NCBI RefSeq assembly: GCF_010499245.1
Contig: NZ_JAAGOW010000001.1
Coordinates: forward strand, 3,844,001-3,908,000
Source: Variovorax sp. WS11
GTDB taxonomy: Bacteria > Pseudomonadota > Gammaproteobacteria > Burkholderiales > Burkholderiaceae_C
Reading direction: 5' to 3'
DNA length: 64,000 bases
Below are positions 16,896 to 26,705 of the stretch, piece by piece. The notes beneath the pieces were generated by a model. It had not been told where the DNA came from. It saw nothing but the letters and a program-made list of their open reading frames with translations, and did no database searches. Made by a program: the position numbers and the translations under genes. How positions within the stretch are numbered: the stretch's first letter is position 1; each line of letters starts with the position of its first letter.

Positions 16896-17542
16896 CCATG
16901 AGCAACTATCAACGCCGCACCAAGGACCAGCTCGCCGCGCGCGTGGCGCAGGACATCTTCGACGGCGCCGTCGTCAACCTCGGCATCGGCCAGCCCACGC
17001 TGGTCGCCAACCACCTGCCGGCCGGCCGCGAAGTCATCCTGCACAGCGAGAACGGCATCCTCGGCATGGGCGCGGCACCTGCCGCGGGGCAGGAAGACTA
17101 CGACCTCATCAACGCCGGCAAGCAGCCCGTCACGCTGCTGCCGGGTGGCGCCTACTTCCACCATGCCGACAGCTTCGCCATGATGCGCGGCGGCCACCTC
17201 GACATCTGCGTGCTGGGCGCCTTCCAGGTGTCGGCCACCGGCGACCTGGCCAACTGGAGCACGGGCGAGGAGGGGGCCATCCCCGCCGTCGGCGGCGCGA
17301 TGGACCTGGCCATCGGTGCGAAGCAGACCTGGGTGATGATGGACTTGCTCACCAAGAAGGGCGAGAGCAAGATCGTCGCGCAGTGCACCTACCCGCTGAC
17401 CGGCATCGGCTGCGTGAAGCGCGTGTACTCCGACCTCGCCACGATCGAGTGCACGCCGGCGGGCCTGAAGCTGATCGACAAGGTCGAGGGCCTCGAGCAT
17501 GCGGAGCTCGAGAAGCTGGTCGGGCTGCCGATCGCTGCCTGA
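16892..17542 (+). CDS. pcaJ: 3-oxoadipate CoA-transferase subunit B
   Basis: 216 residues. This is the class I CoA-transferase beta subunit, with the catalytic Glu in the ILHSENGILGMG segment and the family block INLG-like VVNLGIGQPTLVANHLP near residue 30. It starts inside the pcaI stop (ATGA), consistent with equimolar heteromer synthesis. A second ATG two codons later is an alternative start. pcaF follows after 29 nt. Confidence 0.92.
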   Translation: MTMSNYQRRTKDQLAARVAQDIFDGAVVNLGIGQPTLVANHLPAGREVILHSENGILGMGAAPAAGQEDYDLINAGKQPVTLLPGGAYFHHADSFAMMRGGHLDICVLGAFQVSATGDLANWSTGEEGAIPAVGGAMDLAIGAKQTWVMMDLLTKKGESKIVAQCTYPLTGIGCVKRVYSDLATIECTPAGLKLIDKVEGLEHAELEKLVGLPIAA

Positions 17543-17571
17543 GACGGAAACATCCCTGAGAGACACACACC

Positions 17572-18777
<1,206 letters not shown>

Positions 18778-18795
18778 CCGGGCCCGCCCGGCGCG

Positions 18796-18824
18796 TGCCG
18801 CTGCCGGAGCGGCCGGTAGCGGCA
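18796..18824 (+). terminator. GC-rich hairpin between pcaF and Bug gene
   Basis: TGCCGCT at 18796-18802 and AGCGGCA at 18818-18824 are perfect arms, with further CCG/CGG pairing inside. No T-run follows, so it could attenuate, stabilise the 3' end of the pca message, or do nothing. Confidence 0.35.
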
Positions 18825-18871
18825 GGGGCTGCTGCGCGCAGCTCAAGAATTTTCAATAACGGAGACTCTTC

Positions 18872-19870
18872 ATGTCCTTCAGATCCCTCATGTCGCGCCG
18901 CGGCCTGACGGCACTCGCGCTGGCCCTGGCCGCGGGCGGCCTGCTGCCCGCCACCGCGAGCGCCCAGCAGTTCCCAACCAAGCCGGTGCGCATCATCACG
19001 CCCTTCCCGGTGGGCGGCGGACCCGACGGCGTCGCGCGCCTGGTGGCCGACAAGCTCTCGCGCGCCTGGGGCCAGCCGGTGGTGGTCGAGAACCGCCCGG
19101 GCGGCAACGGCTTCATTGCCATCGATGCCTGGAAGCGCGGCGCCAAGGACGGGCACGACCTGCTGGTGCTCGACAACGTGCACCTCGCGGCCTATCCGGC
19201 GCTGTTCAAGAAGCTGCCCTACGACCCGGCCAAGGACTTCGACGCGCTGCTGCCGCTGTTCAAGGCCTACTTCTTCTTCACCGTGCCCACCAACAGCAAG
19301 TACAAGACGGTGGGCGACCTGATCGCCGATGCCAAGGCCAATCCGGGCAAGCTCAACTACGGCTCCTGGTCGGTGGGCAACCCGGTGCACCTGGGCTCGG
19401 AGCTGTTCGAGTCGGCCACCGGCACGCAGATGGAGCACGTGATCTACAAGGAGACGACGCAGCTCTACACCTCGGTGTCCACCGGCGAGCTCGCCTTCGC
19501 GCTGGGCACGAGCGCCACCGCCGGCCCGCTGTACCGCGCCGGCAAGCTGAAGTTCCTGGCGGCGGCGGCGCCTCAGCGCGTATCTGCTTTCCCGGACGTG
19601 CCGACGGTGGCCGAATCCGGCGGGCCCAAGGGCTTCGAGGTGACAGGCTGGAATGCGATCGCGGTGCCGCAGGGCCTGCCCCCGGCAGTGACCGACAAGA
19701 TCAAGCGCGACATCGAGAAGGGGCTGGCCGAAGCCGACGTGCAGGAGAAGTTCAAGAGCTTCGGCTACGAGCCCTTCCCGACCACGCGCGACCAGTTCAG
19801 CCAGTTCGTGAAGAGCGAGACGCAGCGCTTCGGCGATGTGATCAGGAAGGCGAACGTCTCGCTGGATTGA
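18872..19870 (+). CDS. Bug/TctC-family periplasmic substrate-binding protein
   Basis: 332 residues. Signal peptide with MSRRGLTALALALAAGG and cleavage near TASAQ, then QFPTKPVRIITPFPVGGG, a normal Bug start. It lies 94 nt after pcaF in the same direction with its own ribosome site (GGAG). It may be co-regulated with the beta-ketoadipate genes and bind an aromatic acid or tricarboxylate, but that is inference. Its last 29 bases overlap, tail to tail, the end of the ornithine-cyclodeaminase-like gene. Confidence 0.9.
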   Translation: MSFRSLMSRRGLTALALALAAGGLLPATASAQQFPTKPVRIITPFPVGGGPDGVARLVADKLSRAWGQPVVVENRPGGNGFIAIDAWKRGAKDGHDLLVLDNVHLAAYPALFKKLPYDPAKDFDALLPLFKAYFFFTVPTNSKYKTVGDLIADAKANPGKLNYGSWSVGNPVHLGSELFESATGTQMEHVIYKETTQLYTSVSTGELAFALGTSATAGPLYRAGKLKFLAAAAPQRVSAFPDVPTVAESGGPKGFEVTGWNAIAVPQGLPPAVTDKIKRDIEKGLAEADVQEKFKSFGYEPFPTTRDQFSQFVKSETQRFGDVIRKANVSLD

Positions 19871-20810
19871 TCGCGCCCTGATCCGCGGCCTGCCACACCA
19901 GCGTGGCGGCTGCGAGATCCTCGAGCGCGCTGCCGACGGCCTTGAAGACGGTGCGCTCCGTGGCGCTCGCTCGGCCGCCGCGCACGCCTTTGCACAGGTC
20001 GGCGAGCGTGGCCCGCACCGCATCGCGCGCCAACGTGCCGGTGGCGATCGCATCGAGCAGATCGCCGGCCTTCTGCAGCGCCTCCTCGGTATCGACGAAG
20101 GTCTGAGCTCCGGCAAAGCAGGCCGGGTCCGCCTCGCGCATCTGCGGCGTGAAACTGCCGATCAGGTCCAGGTGTGACCCCGGCGCGAGCCACTCGCCCT
20201 TGACCAGCGGCGAGGTGGCGAGCGTCGCGCAGCTCACGATGTCGGCGCTGCGCACGGCGGCCTCCAGGTCGGTCGCGGCACGCGCGTTCCAGCCTTCGCC
20301 GCGCCACTGCGCCGCCAGGGCCTCCGCACCTTCGGGGCGGTGATTCCAGATCCACACCTCGTCGATCGCACGCGCGCCCGCATGCGCGGCCGGCAGCAGC
20401 CGTGCGACGCGGCCGGTGCCCAGCACGAGCAGGCGCCGTGCATCCCTTCGCGCAAGAAAGGACGCCCCGAGCGCCGAGGCCGCCGCCGTCCGGTGCGCCG
20501 TGATCTCGTTGCCGTCCATCATCGCCAGCGGCACGCCGGTGTGCGCGTCGTAGAGCATGTAGGTCGCGTGCAGCCCCGGCAGCCCGCGTGTGCCGTTGCC
20601 GGGAAAGATGTTGATGGTCTTGATGCCGAGAAAGCCCGCCTCGCTCCAGGCCGGCATGATCAGCACCGTGCCGCGGTCGCTGCCCGCCTCGACCGCGTGC
20701 ACGTGGCGCGGCGGGACCGTGGCTTCGCCCGCGAAGGCTGCGCGCAGGGCGGGGATCAGGCGGGCGAAATCCAGGGCGGATCGGGTGGCGTCGGCGTCGA
20801 AATGCTGCAT
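19842..20810 (-). CDS. Ornithine cyclodeaminase / delta1-pyrroline-2-carboxylate reductase family protein
   Basis: 322 residues. The N-terminal dimerisation part contains the substrate region (GIKTINIFPGN) and AMMDGNEITAHRTAAASALG. A Rossmann segment LLVLGTGRVARLL follows, and the rest fits the mu-crystallin fold. Members cyclise ornithine or reduce cyclic imino acids such as delta1-pyrroline-2-carboxylate. The frame extends 11 codons upstream, but ATG 20810 has GAGG six bases before it. It is directly downstream of rtcR (8-nt gap) yet functionally unrelated to RNA repair. The 3' end overlaps the Bug gene by 29 nt. Confidence 0.87.
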   Translation of the reverse strand: MQHFDADATRSALDFARLIPALRAAFAGEATVPPRHVHAVEAGSDRGTVLIMPAWSEAGFLGIKTINIFPGNGTRGLPGLHATYMLYDAHTGVPLAMMDGNEITAHRTAAASALGASFLARRDARRLLVLGTGRVARLLPAAHAGARAIDEVWIWNHRPEGAEALAAQWRGEGWNARAATDLEAAVRSADIVSCATLATSPLVKGEWLAPGSHLDLIGSFTPQMREADPACFAGAQTFVDTEEALQKAGDLLDAIATGTLARDAVRATLADLCKGVRGGRASATERTVFKAVGSALEDLAAATLVWQAADQGAINPARRSPS

Positions 20811-20818
20811 GGCAGGCC

Positions 20819-22420
20819 TCAAGGGGGTGACAACTGGCTCCATTGGAGCCCGTACTTGGCCAGGTACTTGCGCAGGCGGTCGGCGTCATTGACCACCGAG
20901 CGCTGCGCGCGCGAGGCCTGGAACAGCTGGCGGCCGGCGTCCGAGAGCGTGCGCGCGCCGCGGCAAACGCGCAGCACCGCCTCGAGCTGCAGGCGGTCGA
21001 AGAGATCCAGCTCGGCCTCGCGTTCGGGGCTGAGCAGGCTGCCGAGCTCGACCGCCTCAGGCCCGCCGGCGGGCGTGCCGCGCTTCCAGAGCCAGCGCAG
21101 CCGCGCGATCTCGGCATCGACCAGCGCGGTCGTGATGCGCCCGCCGTCGGCCAGCGTCGCCAGCCGCGTCACGCTGGCCGAGAGGTCGCGGAAATTGCCG
21201 CTCCAGTGCGCCTCGGGGTTGCGCGCGAAGCGCAGGTAGGCGGCGCGCGCCTCGGCGTTGAAGCGCGCGACGCGGTGGTTCTCGGCCGCGTGCAGGGCCA
21301 GCAGGTGGTCGATGTTGGGCTCGATGTCCTCGGGGCGCTGCGCGAGGCCGGGCAGGTCGTAGGTCCAGAGGTTGATGCGCGCGAAGAGGTCTTCGCGAAA
21401 GCGCCCCTCGGCCACGTCGCTGCGCAGGTCGCGGTTGGTGCCGGCGATGAGCTGGAAGTCGCTCGCCACCTCCTTGTCGGCGCCCACCGGGAAGAAGCGC
21501 TTCTCTTCGATGGCCTTGAGCAGCATGGCCTGCTCGTCGAGGCCGAGTTCACCGATCTCGTCGAGGAACAGCACGCCTTGGTGAGCGGTGCGCAGCAGGC
21601 CTGCGCGGTCGCCCGCGGCGCCGGTGAACGCGCCCTTCTTGTGGCCGAAGAGCGTGGAGGCCGCGCCGTCGCCGCGCAGCGTGGCGCAGTTCACCTCGAC
21701 GAAGGGGCCCGTGGTCTGGTGGCGCGACTGCTTGAGCTCGAACATGCGCCGCGCCAGGAAGGACTTGCCCGCGCCCGTGGGGCCGGCGAGCAGGATCGGC
21801 GCGCGCGAGCGCACGGCCACGCGCTCGATCTCGTCGATGAGCGCGTTGAAGCGCGCATTGCGCGTGGCGATGCCGCTCTTCAGGAAGGCGACAGCATCGC
21901 GCTGCTCGGCGTCGAATCGGCGCGCCATCGCGTCGTAGCGCGAGAGGTCGAGGTCGATCAGCACGTACTTGCCGGGGTCGCCCTCGCGCTGCCGTTTGGG
22001 CGGCGAGGTCTGGACCAGCACGCCGGGGATCACGCGCGATTCCGCCAGCAGGAACATGCAGATCTGCGCGACATGGGTGCCGGTGGTGATGTGCGCCCAG
22101 TACTGCTCGCGCTCGGTGTCGAAGGGGTAGGCGCGGGCCCAGTCGTACAAGCCGGTGTAGACCTCGCCGAAATCCCACGGGTCCTCGAGTTCGAGCGGGA
22201 CGAGCCGGACCGTGGTCTCGGACGAGACGGTGGCGATGTCGGCCTGGACCCGCTCGGCCAGTGCCTGGTGCCGCGGTGTGTAGAGCAGCTCCAGGCGCGC
22301 GACTGCCATGTCCTCGTGCTGCGCGAGCGACACGGTGGGGCGCCACTTCTCCCAACGGCCCGCGGCCTGGCCGGCGTCGAGCTGTGTGCCGAGGAAGCCG
22401 ATGACGACGATGGATTTCAT
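20819..22420 (-). CDS. rtcR: RtcR, sigma-54-dependent activator of the RNA-repair operon
   Basis: 533 residues. Residues 1-180 are the RtcR N-terminal CARF-like sensor domain. Residues ~185-430 are the AAA+ sigma-54 activator, with Walker A GPTGAGKS (213-220), the sigma-54-contacting GAFTGA loop (263-268) and Walker B GVLFLDEIGEL (from 282). A C-terminal DNA-binding region ends the protein. RtcR is thought to sense RNA ends from damaged RNA and switch on rtcBA. It is divergent from rtcB with a sigma-54 promoter between them. No obvious ribosome-binding site precedes the ATG (upstream sequence is AT-rich), which suggests low expression. Confidence 0.95.
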   Translation of the reverse strand: MKSIVVIGFLGTQLDAGQAAGRWEKWRPTVSLAQHEDMAVARLELLYTPRHQALAERVQADIATVSSETTVRLVPLELEDPWDFGEVYTGLYDWARAYPFDTEREQYWAHITTGTHVAQICMFLLAESRVIPGVLVQTSPPKRQREGDPGKYVLIDLDLSRYDAMARRFDAEQRDAVAFLKSGIATRNARFNALIDEIERVAVRSRAPILLAGPTGAGKSFLARRMFELKQSRHQTTGPFVEVNCATLRGDGAASTLFGHKKGAFTGAAGDRAGLLRTAHQGVLFLDEIGELGLDEQAMLLKAIEEKRFFPVGADKEVASDFQLIAGTNRDLRSDVAEGRFREDLFARINLWTYDLPGLAQRPEDIEPNIDHLLALHAAENHRVARFNAEARAAYLRFARNPEAHWSGNFRDLSASVTRLATLADGGRITTALVDAEIARLRWLWKRGTPAGGPEAVELGSLLSPEREAELDLFDRLQLEAVLRVCRGARTLSDAGRQLFQASRAQRSVVNDADRLRKYLAKYGLQWSQLSPP

Positions 22421-22498
22421 CTGGATAAATAGTTAGCTAATATTCTAGTGAACGAGGGCCCATGCGCAGAGGACTTCGGTGCCGGCCAGGCAAAAAGA

Positions 22499-22513
22499 CC
22501 TTGGCCATCAAGG
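22499..22513. promoter_or_regulatory. Short inverted repeat upstream of the rtcB promoter, possible RtcR site
   Basis: CCTTG and CAAGG are perfect arms around five bases, ending 33 nt before the -24 element. Activators of sigma-54 promoters usually bind upstream in this way. The site is short and the assignment tentative. Confidence 0.3.
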
Positions 22514-22546
22514 ACTTGATCCGGTCTGAGGTCCGTCGTGCCGACT

Positions 22547-22562
22547 TGGCACACTCTTCGCA
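22547..22562 (+). promoter_or_regulatory. Sigma-54 promoter of rtcB
   Basis: TGGCAC at 22547-22552 and TCGCA at 22558-22562 match the sigma-54 consensus TGGCACN5TTGCW, with the invariant GG and GC dinucleotides at the correct spacing and one mismatch. Transcription would begin about 12 nt beyond, leaving a ~65-nt leader before rtcB. The AAA+ activator gene rtcR is divergent from it. Confidence 0.9.
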
Positions 22563-22637
22563 AACAGGACGGCAAGCGCCGTTGTGGCGCGAGTCGGGGA
22601 GGGTGCAATCGGCACCCTCCCGAACGCAGGAAAAGTC

Positions 22638-23864
22638 ATGCAAGAAAAGAACTACGAAGTGCATCCCGTCGAGAACGGCGTGCCGGTGAAGATGTGGACC
22701 CGCGGCGTGCCGGTCGAGGACGAGGCACAGCGACAGCTCGAGAACGCCGCGCGCCTGCCCATCGTGTTCAAGCACATCGCGGCCATGCCCGACGTGCACT
22801 ACGGCATCGGCGCGACCGTGGGCTCGGTGATCCCGACCTTCAAGGCCATCATCCCGGCCGCGGTGGGCGTGGACATCGGCTGCGGAATGATGGCGTGCAA
22901 GACAACGCTGCACGCCAACGACCTGCCCGACAACCTGGGCCCGCTGCGCTCCGCGATCGAGAAGGCCGTGCCGCACGGCAGCAACCCCAAGCGCATGGGC
23001 CGCGACAAGGGTTCGTGGGAGACCCCACCCGACGAGACCGATGCCGCCTGGGCCCATCTGGTCGACGAGTTCGAGGCCATCTGCGGGGACTACCCGCGCC
23101 TGAAGAACACCAACAACCACAAGCACCTGGGTACGCTGGGCACGGGCAACCATTTCATCGAGGTCTGCCTGGACGAAGCGGGTTCGGTGTGGTTCATGCT
23201 GCATTCGGGTTCGCGCGGCGTGGGCAATGCCATCGGCACCCACTTCATCGAGCTCGCGAAGAAGGACGCCGAACAGCACCAGCGCAACCTGCCCGACCAG
23301 GATCTCGCGTACTTCGAGGAAGGGGCCAGGTACTTCGGCGACTACGTGCGCGCCGTGGGCTGGGCCCAGAAGTTCGCGCGCGCCAACCGCGAGGTGATGA
23401 TGCAGCGCGTGGTCGCGGCCGCGCGCAAGGTGATCGGCAAGGCCTTCGAGGCGCACGTGGAAGCGGTGAACTGCCACCACAACTACGTGCAGCGCGAGAC
23501 GCACTTCGGCCAGGAGGTGCTCGTGACCCGCAAGGGCGCGGTGAGCGCGAAGGCCGGCGAGCTGGGGATCATTCCCGGCAGCATGGGCGCCAAGAGCTAC
23601 ATCGTGCGCGGCAAGGGCAACCCGGAGAGCTTCATGAGCTGCAGCCACGGCGCCGGCCGCAAGATGAGCCGCACCAAGGCGAAGAAGCTCTACACCGTGG
23701 CCGACCAGATCGCCGCGACCCAGGGCGTGGAATGCCGCAAGGACGCCGACGTGATCGATGAGATCCCGATGGCCTACAAGGACATCGACGCGGTGATGGA
23801 GGCGCAGAAGGACCTGGTGGAGGTGGTGTACACGCTCAAGCAGGTGGTGTGTGTGAAAGGATAG
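22638..23864 (+). CDS. rtcB: RNA-splicing ligase RtcB
   Basis: 408 residues, the same length as E. coli RtcB. Metal-binding Cys lies in VDIGCGMMACK (C82) and the guanylylated His in SCSHGAGRKMSR is H337, the same position as in the E. coli enzyme. RtcB joins 2',3'-cyclic phosphate or 3'-phosphate ends to 5'-OH ends using GTP and Mn2+. The ATG at 22638 follows AGGAAAAG. An in-frame ATG at 22584 would begin close to the predicted transcription start and is rejected. It is the first gene of the sigma-54-dependent operon with a zinc-ribbon gene and rtcA. Confidence 0.96.
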   Translation: MQEKNYEVHPVENGVPVKMWTRGVPVEDEAQRQLENAARLPIVFKHIAAMPDVHYGIGATVGSVIPTFKAIIPAAVGVDIGCGMMACKTTLHANDLPDNLGPLRSAIEKAVPHGSNPKRMGRDKGSWETPPDETDAAWAHLVDEFEAICGDYPRLKNTNNHKHLGTLGTGNHFIEVCLDEAGSVWFMLHSGSRGVGNAIGTHFIELAKKDAEQHQRNLPDQDLAYFEEGARYFGDYVRAVGWAQKFARANREVMMQRVVAAARKVIGKAFEAHVEAVNCHHNYVQRETHFGQEVLVTRKGAVSAKAGELGIIPGSMGAKSYIVRGKGNPESFMSCSHGAGRKMSRTKAKKLYTVADQIAATQGVECRKDADVIDEIPMAYKDIDAVMEAQKDLVEVVYTLKQVVCVKG

Positions 23865-23899
23865 GACGAGGGCAGGGGCCTGCGCCCGGCAGGACGATC

Positions 23900-24298
23900 A
23901 TGAAAAGCAACAAGCAGCGGCGCGCCGAGATCAAGGAGAGGCGCCTCGACCGTGCCGGGAAGCTGGCGGCGCAGCTGCGCGGGCAGGATGTGCGGCATCT
24001 CGCCGCCGGTGCGCGGCCTGCCGGCATGGAGCTGGGCGACCAGGAGGTGCTCGCACGCCACAACAACACCTACGGGCTCTTGCCCGCCTTCTATGTCGAC
24101 CTGGCCTTCACCTGCCGCGACTGCGGCATCGAGGAGGTCTGGACGGCCAAGCAGCAGAAGTGGTGGTACGAGGTGGCCCACGGCCATATCGACAGCACGG
24201 CGGTGCGCTGCCGTGCCTGCCGTCGTGCGCTTCGCGAACAGCGGGAACGTGCCGCGGCCTATGCTGCCGCCAAGGCGCTGGGCAGGCAGGCGACCTGA
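23900..24298 (+). CDS. Zinc-ribbon protein (zf-trcl type) in the rtc operon
   Basis: 132 residues. A basic N-terminus (MKSNKQRRAEIKERRLDR) leads to a treble-clef/zinc-ribbon-like pair of CxxC motifs: C72-C75 and C104-C107, with KWWYEVAHG between them. A basic Ala/Arg helix ends the protein. The basic ends and the zinc site suggest RNA or ribosome binding, but no function is established to my knowledge. It lies between rtcB (35 nt) and rtcA (22 nt), with its own AGGA ribosome site, so it is part of the RNA-repair operon by position. Confidence 0.82.
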   Translation: MKSNKQRRAEIKERRLDRAGKLAAQLRGQDVRHLAAGARPAGMELGDQEVLARHNNTYGLLPAFYVDLAFTCRDCGIEEVWTAKQQKWWYEVAHGHIDSTAVRCRACRRALREQRERAAAYAAAKALGRQAT

Positions 24299-24320
24299 TC
24301 TGCATTCGAACGACAAGAAG

Positions 24321-25376
24321 ATGAAGACAGAAGAAAAGATGATCGAACTCGACGGCTCGCAAGGCGAAGGCGGCGGCCAGATTCTGCGCACCGGTCTCGC
24401 GCTGGCCATGGCGACCGGCCAGGTCCTGGCCATCGACAACATCCGTGCACGCCGGCCCAAGCCGGGCCTGATGCGCCAGCACCTGGCCTGCGTGAACGCG
24501 GCGGCAGAGGTCAGCGGCGCACGGGTCGAAGGCGCGGAGCTGGGCTCGCAGTCCTTGCGCTTCGTGCCCGGCCCGGTGCGCGCAGGCGACTACCGCTTCG
24601 CCGTGGCCAGCGCGGGCAGCTGCATGCTGGTGCTGCAGACCGTGCTGCCCGCGCTGCTGCTGGCCGATGGACCGAGCCGCATCGCGCTAGCCGGCGGCAC
24701 GCACAACCCCATGGCGCCGCCCTTCCACTTCCTGGAGCGCGCCTATGCGCCGCTGGTGCGCCGCATGGGAGCCGATCTGCAGCTGACGCTGCATCGCTGC
24801 GGCTTCTACCCGGCCGGCGGCGGCGCGGTGGACGCGATGCTCGTGCCCGCGGCCGGCGGGCTGAAGCCCTTCGACCTGGGCGCACGCGGCGCGCTGCAGC
24901 ACGCGCATGCCGAGTGCCTCGCGCCCGGCCTGCCGCGGCATGTCGCGGCGCGCGAACTCGACGCGCTCGGCAGCGCGATGGGCTGGTCCGGCGAGCAACT
25001 GCGCAGCGGCGGCACGCGGCAGAACGAGGGGCCGGGCAATGCGCTGATGGCGACGCTGGCCTACGAGCATGTCACGGAGGTCTTCACGAGCTTCGGCGAG
25101 AAGGCGCTGTCCGCCGAGCAGGTGGCGCACCGGCTCGTGAAAGAAGTGCGCGCCTTCCAGAAGAGCGAGGCGGCGACCGGGCCGCACCTGGCGGACCAGC
25201 TGGCGCTGCTGCTGGCCCTGGCGACGTGGCAGAACGGGCAGGCCGCCGCGTTCAGCTGCAGCGAGCTGACGGAACACACGCGCACCAACTGCGCGGTGAT
25301 CGAGCGCTTCCTGCCGGTGCGCTTCGCGATCGGGCAAGGCGCCCGCGCGACGACGGTGCAGGTGGCGCCGGTCTGA
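24321..25376 (+). CDS. rtcA: RNA 3'-terminal phosphate cyclase RtcA
   Basis: 351 residues. The start motif DGSQGEGGGQILRTGLALA and the catalytic-His motif HLADQ (H289, the adenylylated residue) are intact. RtcA uses ATP to convert RNA 3'-phosphates to 2',3'-cyclic phosphates, producing RtcB substrates. ATG 24321 or ATG 24339 (six codons later) are both possible; neither has a strong ribosome site. It is the last gene of the rtcB-zinc ribbon-rtcA operon. Confidence 0.94.
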   Translation: MKTEEKMIELDGSQGEGGGQILRTGLALAMATGQVLAIDNIRARRPKPGLMRQHLACVNAAAEVSGARVEGAELGSQSLRFVPGPVRAGDYRFAVASAGSCMLVLQTVLPALLLADGPSRIALAGGTHNPMAPPFHFLERAYAPLVRRMGADLQLTLHRCGFYPAGGGAVDAMLVPAAGGLKPFDLGARGALQHAHAECLAPGLPRHVAARELDALGSAMGWSGEQLRSGGTRQNEGPGNALMATLAYEHVTEVFTSFGEKALSAEQVAHRLVKEVRAFQKSEAATGPHLADQLALLLALATWQNGQAAAFSCSELTEHTRTNCAVIERFLPVRFAIGQGARATTVQVAPV

Positions 25377-25506
25377 ACGCTGCGCCGGCGGCTCCGCGTT
25401 CGCGCAGACCCCGCCGCCGAGGGGCTCCGGAGCGGGCATCGCGACGCCGCTTCCTGCTACGCTCGGTGGCCCGCTCCTGGCGGCGGGCTCGTCCTTTCCG
25501 CATCCC

Positions 25507-26265
25507 ATGGCTCTTCCCATCATCAGCGACTGGCATTTCTATGCGGTCGCGGTTCCTGCCGTGCTCATGCTCGGCGTCAGCAAGAGCGGCTTCGGCGCCG
25601 GCTTCGGCTCGCTGGCGGTGCCCATGCTGGCGCTGGCGGTCACCGTGCCGCAAGCGGCGGCGATCCTGATGCCGGTGTTGCTCCTGATGGACCTGCTGGG
25701 CCTCGCCGCCTTCCGCCGCGACTTCGATCGATCGCTGCTGTATTTCCTGATTCCCTTCGGCTTGGTGGGCACGGTGGTCGGCACAGTGCTGTTCCGGGCG
25801 CTGCCCGCGCACACGGTGGCGGGCATCGTCGGCGTCTTCACGCTGCTGTTCCTGGCGCAGCGGCTGCTTTTCCCGCCTCGGGCGGACGCGCCGCCGCCTT
25901 CTAAAACCACCGGTGCCGTTTTGACGACCATCGGCGGCTTCACCAGCTTCATCGCGCATGCGGGCGGCCCGCCGGTCAATGCCTATGTGATCCCGCTGCG
26001 CCTCACGCCGGTGGCCTACACCGCGACGCTCGCCTATTTCTTCTTCGTGGTGAACCTGAGCAAGTGGCTTCCCTACGCCTGGCTCGGCCTGCTCGACTGG
26101 CGCAACATGGCGACCTCGCTGGTGCTGCTGCCGATCGCGCCGCTGGGCGTTTGGGTCGGTATCCGCATCGCGCGCCGCATCGATGCAGTCTGGTTCTACC
26201 GCTTCGTGTACCTCGGCATGCTCCTGACCGGACTCAAGCTCAGCTGGGACGGATTCATGCCATGA
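25507..26265 (+). CDS. TauE/SafE-family membrane exporter
   Basis: 252 residues with about eight hydrophobic segments. The start (VAVPAVLMLGVSKSGFGAGF) and the internal second repeat (FTSFIAHAGGPPVNAYVIPL) are the two TauE/SafE half-repeats. Members export sulfite, sulfoacetate or other small anions, and the specific substrate is not deducible. It begins 130 nt after rtcA with no visible terminator between, but is probably an independent unit. Confidence 0.9.
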   Translation: MALPIISDWHFYAVAVPAVLMLGVSKSGFGAGFGSLAVPMLALAVTVPQAAAILMPVLLLMDLLGLAAFRRDFDRSLLYFLIPFGLVGTVVGTVLFRALPAHTVAGIVGVFTLLFLAQRLLFPPRADAPPPSKTTGAVLTTIGGFTSFIAHAGGPPVNAYVIPLRLTPVAYTATLAYFFFVVNLSKWLPYAWLGLLDWRNMATSLVLLPIAPLGVWVGIRIARRIDAVWFYRFVYLGMLLTGLKLSWDGFMP

Positions 26266-26362
26266 CAAGTGGGCGCCACAGCTTTTGACATAGGCCTAAT
26301 TCGCCGTGTAATGCAAAGATCTACGATTGCCGCGTCCTCGTCGCGTGTGCAAAATTTCACGC

Positions 26363-26581
26363 ATGTCCGAATCGATGACGACGCCCGCCAAGCTCGAGGA
26401 TTCCGAGCTGCAAAGCTTGGCTGCCGAGTGGCGCATCCGCGCCATGCAGGGCGACCAGCTGGCGCATCGCATGGCGCAGGCCCTCGAGGCCGAGCAGCGC
26501 CGCCGCATTCGCGACACCGGCCTGCAGCCGCTGCCTCCGGCGCGTTCCTCCGCTTCCGCGCCCTGGTGGAAATTCTGGTGA
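26363..26581 (+). CDS. Small conserved-looking hypothetical protein
   Basis: 72 residues from ATG 26363 (or 68 from ATG 26375). It is a mostly helical, charged protein (LEDSELQSLAAEWRIRAMQG, HRMAQALEAEQRRR) ending in a Trp-rich PWWKFW. I do not recognise a domain. A tail of this kind at the very end of a small protein suggests a protein or membrane contact. A GC-rich hairpin with a short T run lies about 45 nt downstream. Confidence 0.6.
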   Translation: MSESMTTPAKLEDSELQSLAAEWRIRAMQGDQLAHRMAQALEAEQRRRIRDTGLQPLPPARSSASAPWWKFW

Positions 26582-26626
26582 GGCCGTCGCACGAATTCAC
26601 CTGACGGCGATGGACTCTGCGATCGC

Positions 26627-26649
26627 GCTCGCCCTGGCGAGTCTTTTCC
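26627..26649 (+). terminator. Possible intrinsic terminator
   Basis: CTCGC and GCGAG arms (26628-26632 and 26637-26641) with a 4-base loop, followed by TCTTTTCC. The stem is short. It is placed between the small gene and the convergent MarR gene. Confidence 0.35.
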
Positions 26650-26705
26650 TGACGACCTGCCTTCCAATCTGCTCGCCCCGGCTTGCCGCCGGGCGCGCAT
26701 TCCGG

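Noticed and set aside
18796..18824. Riboswitch or attenuator controlling the pca-linked Bug gene
   Set aside because: Only a single hairpin without conserved riboswitch structure or an alternative fold; listed as a weak hairpin only.
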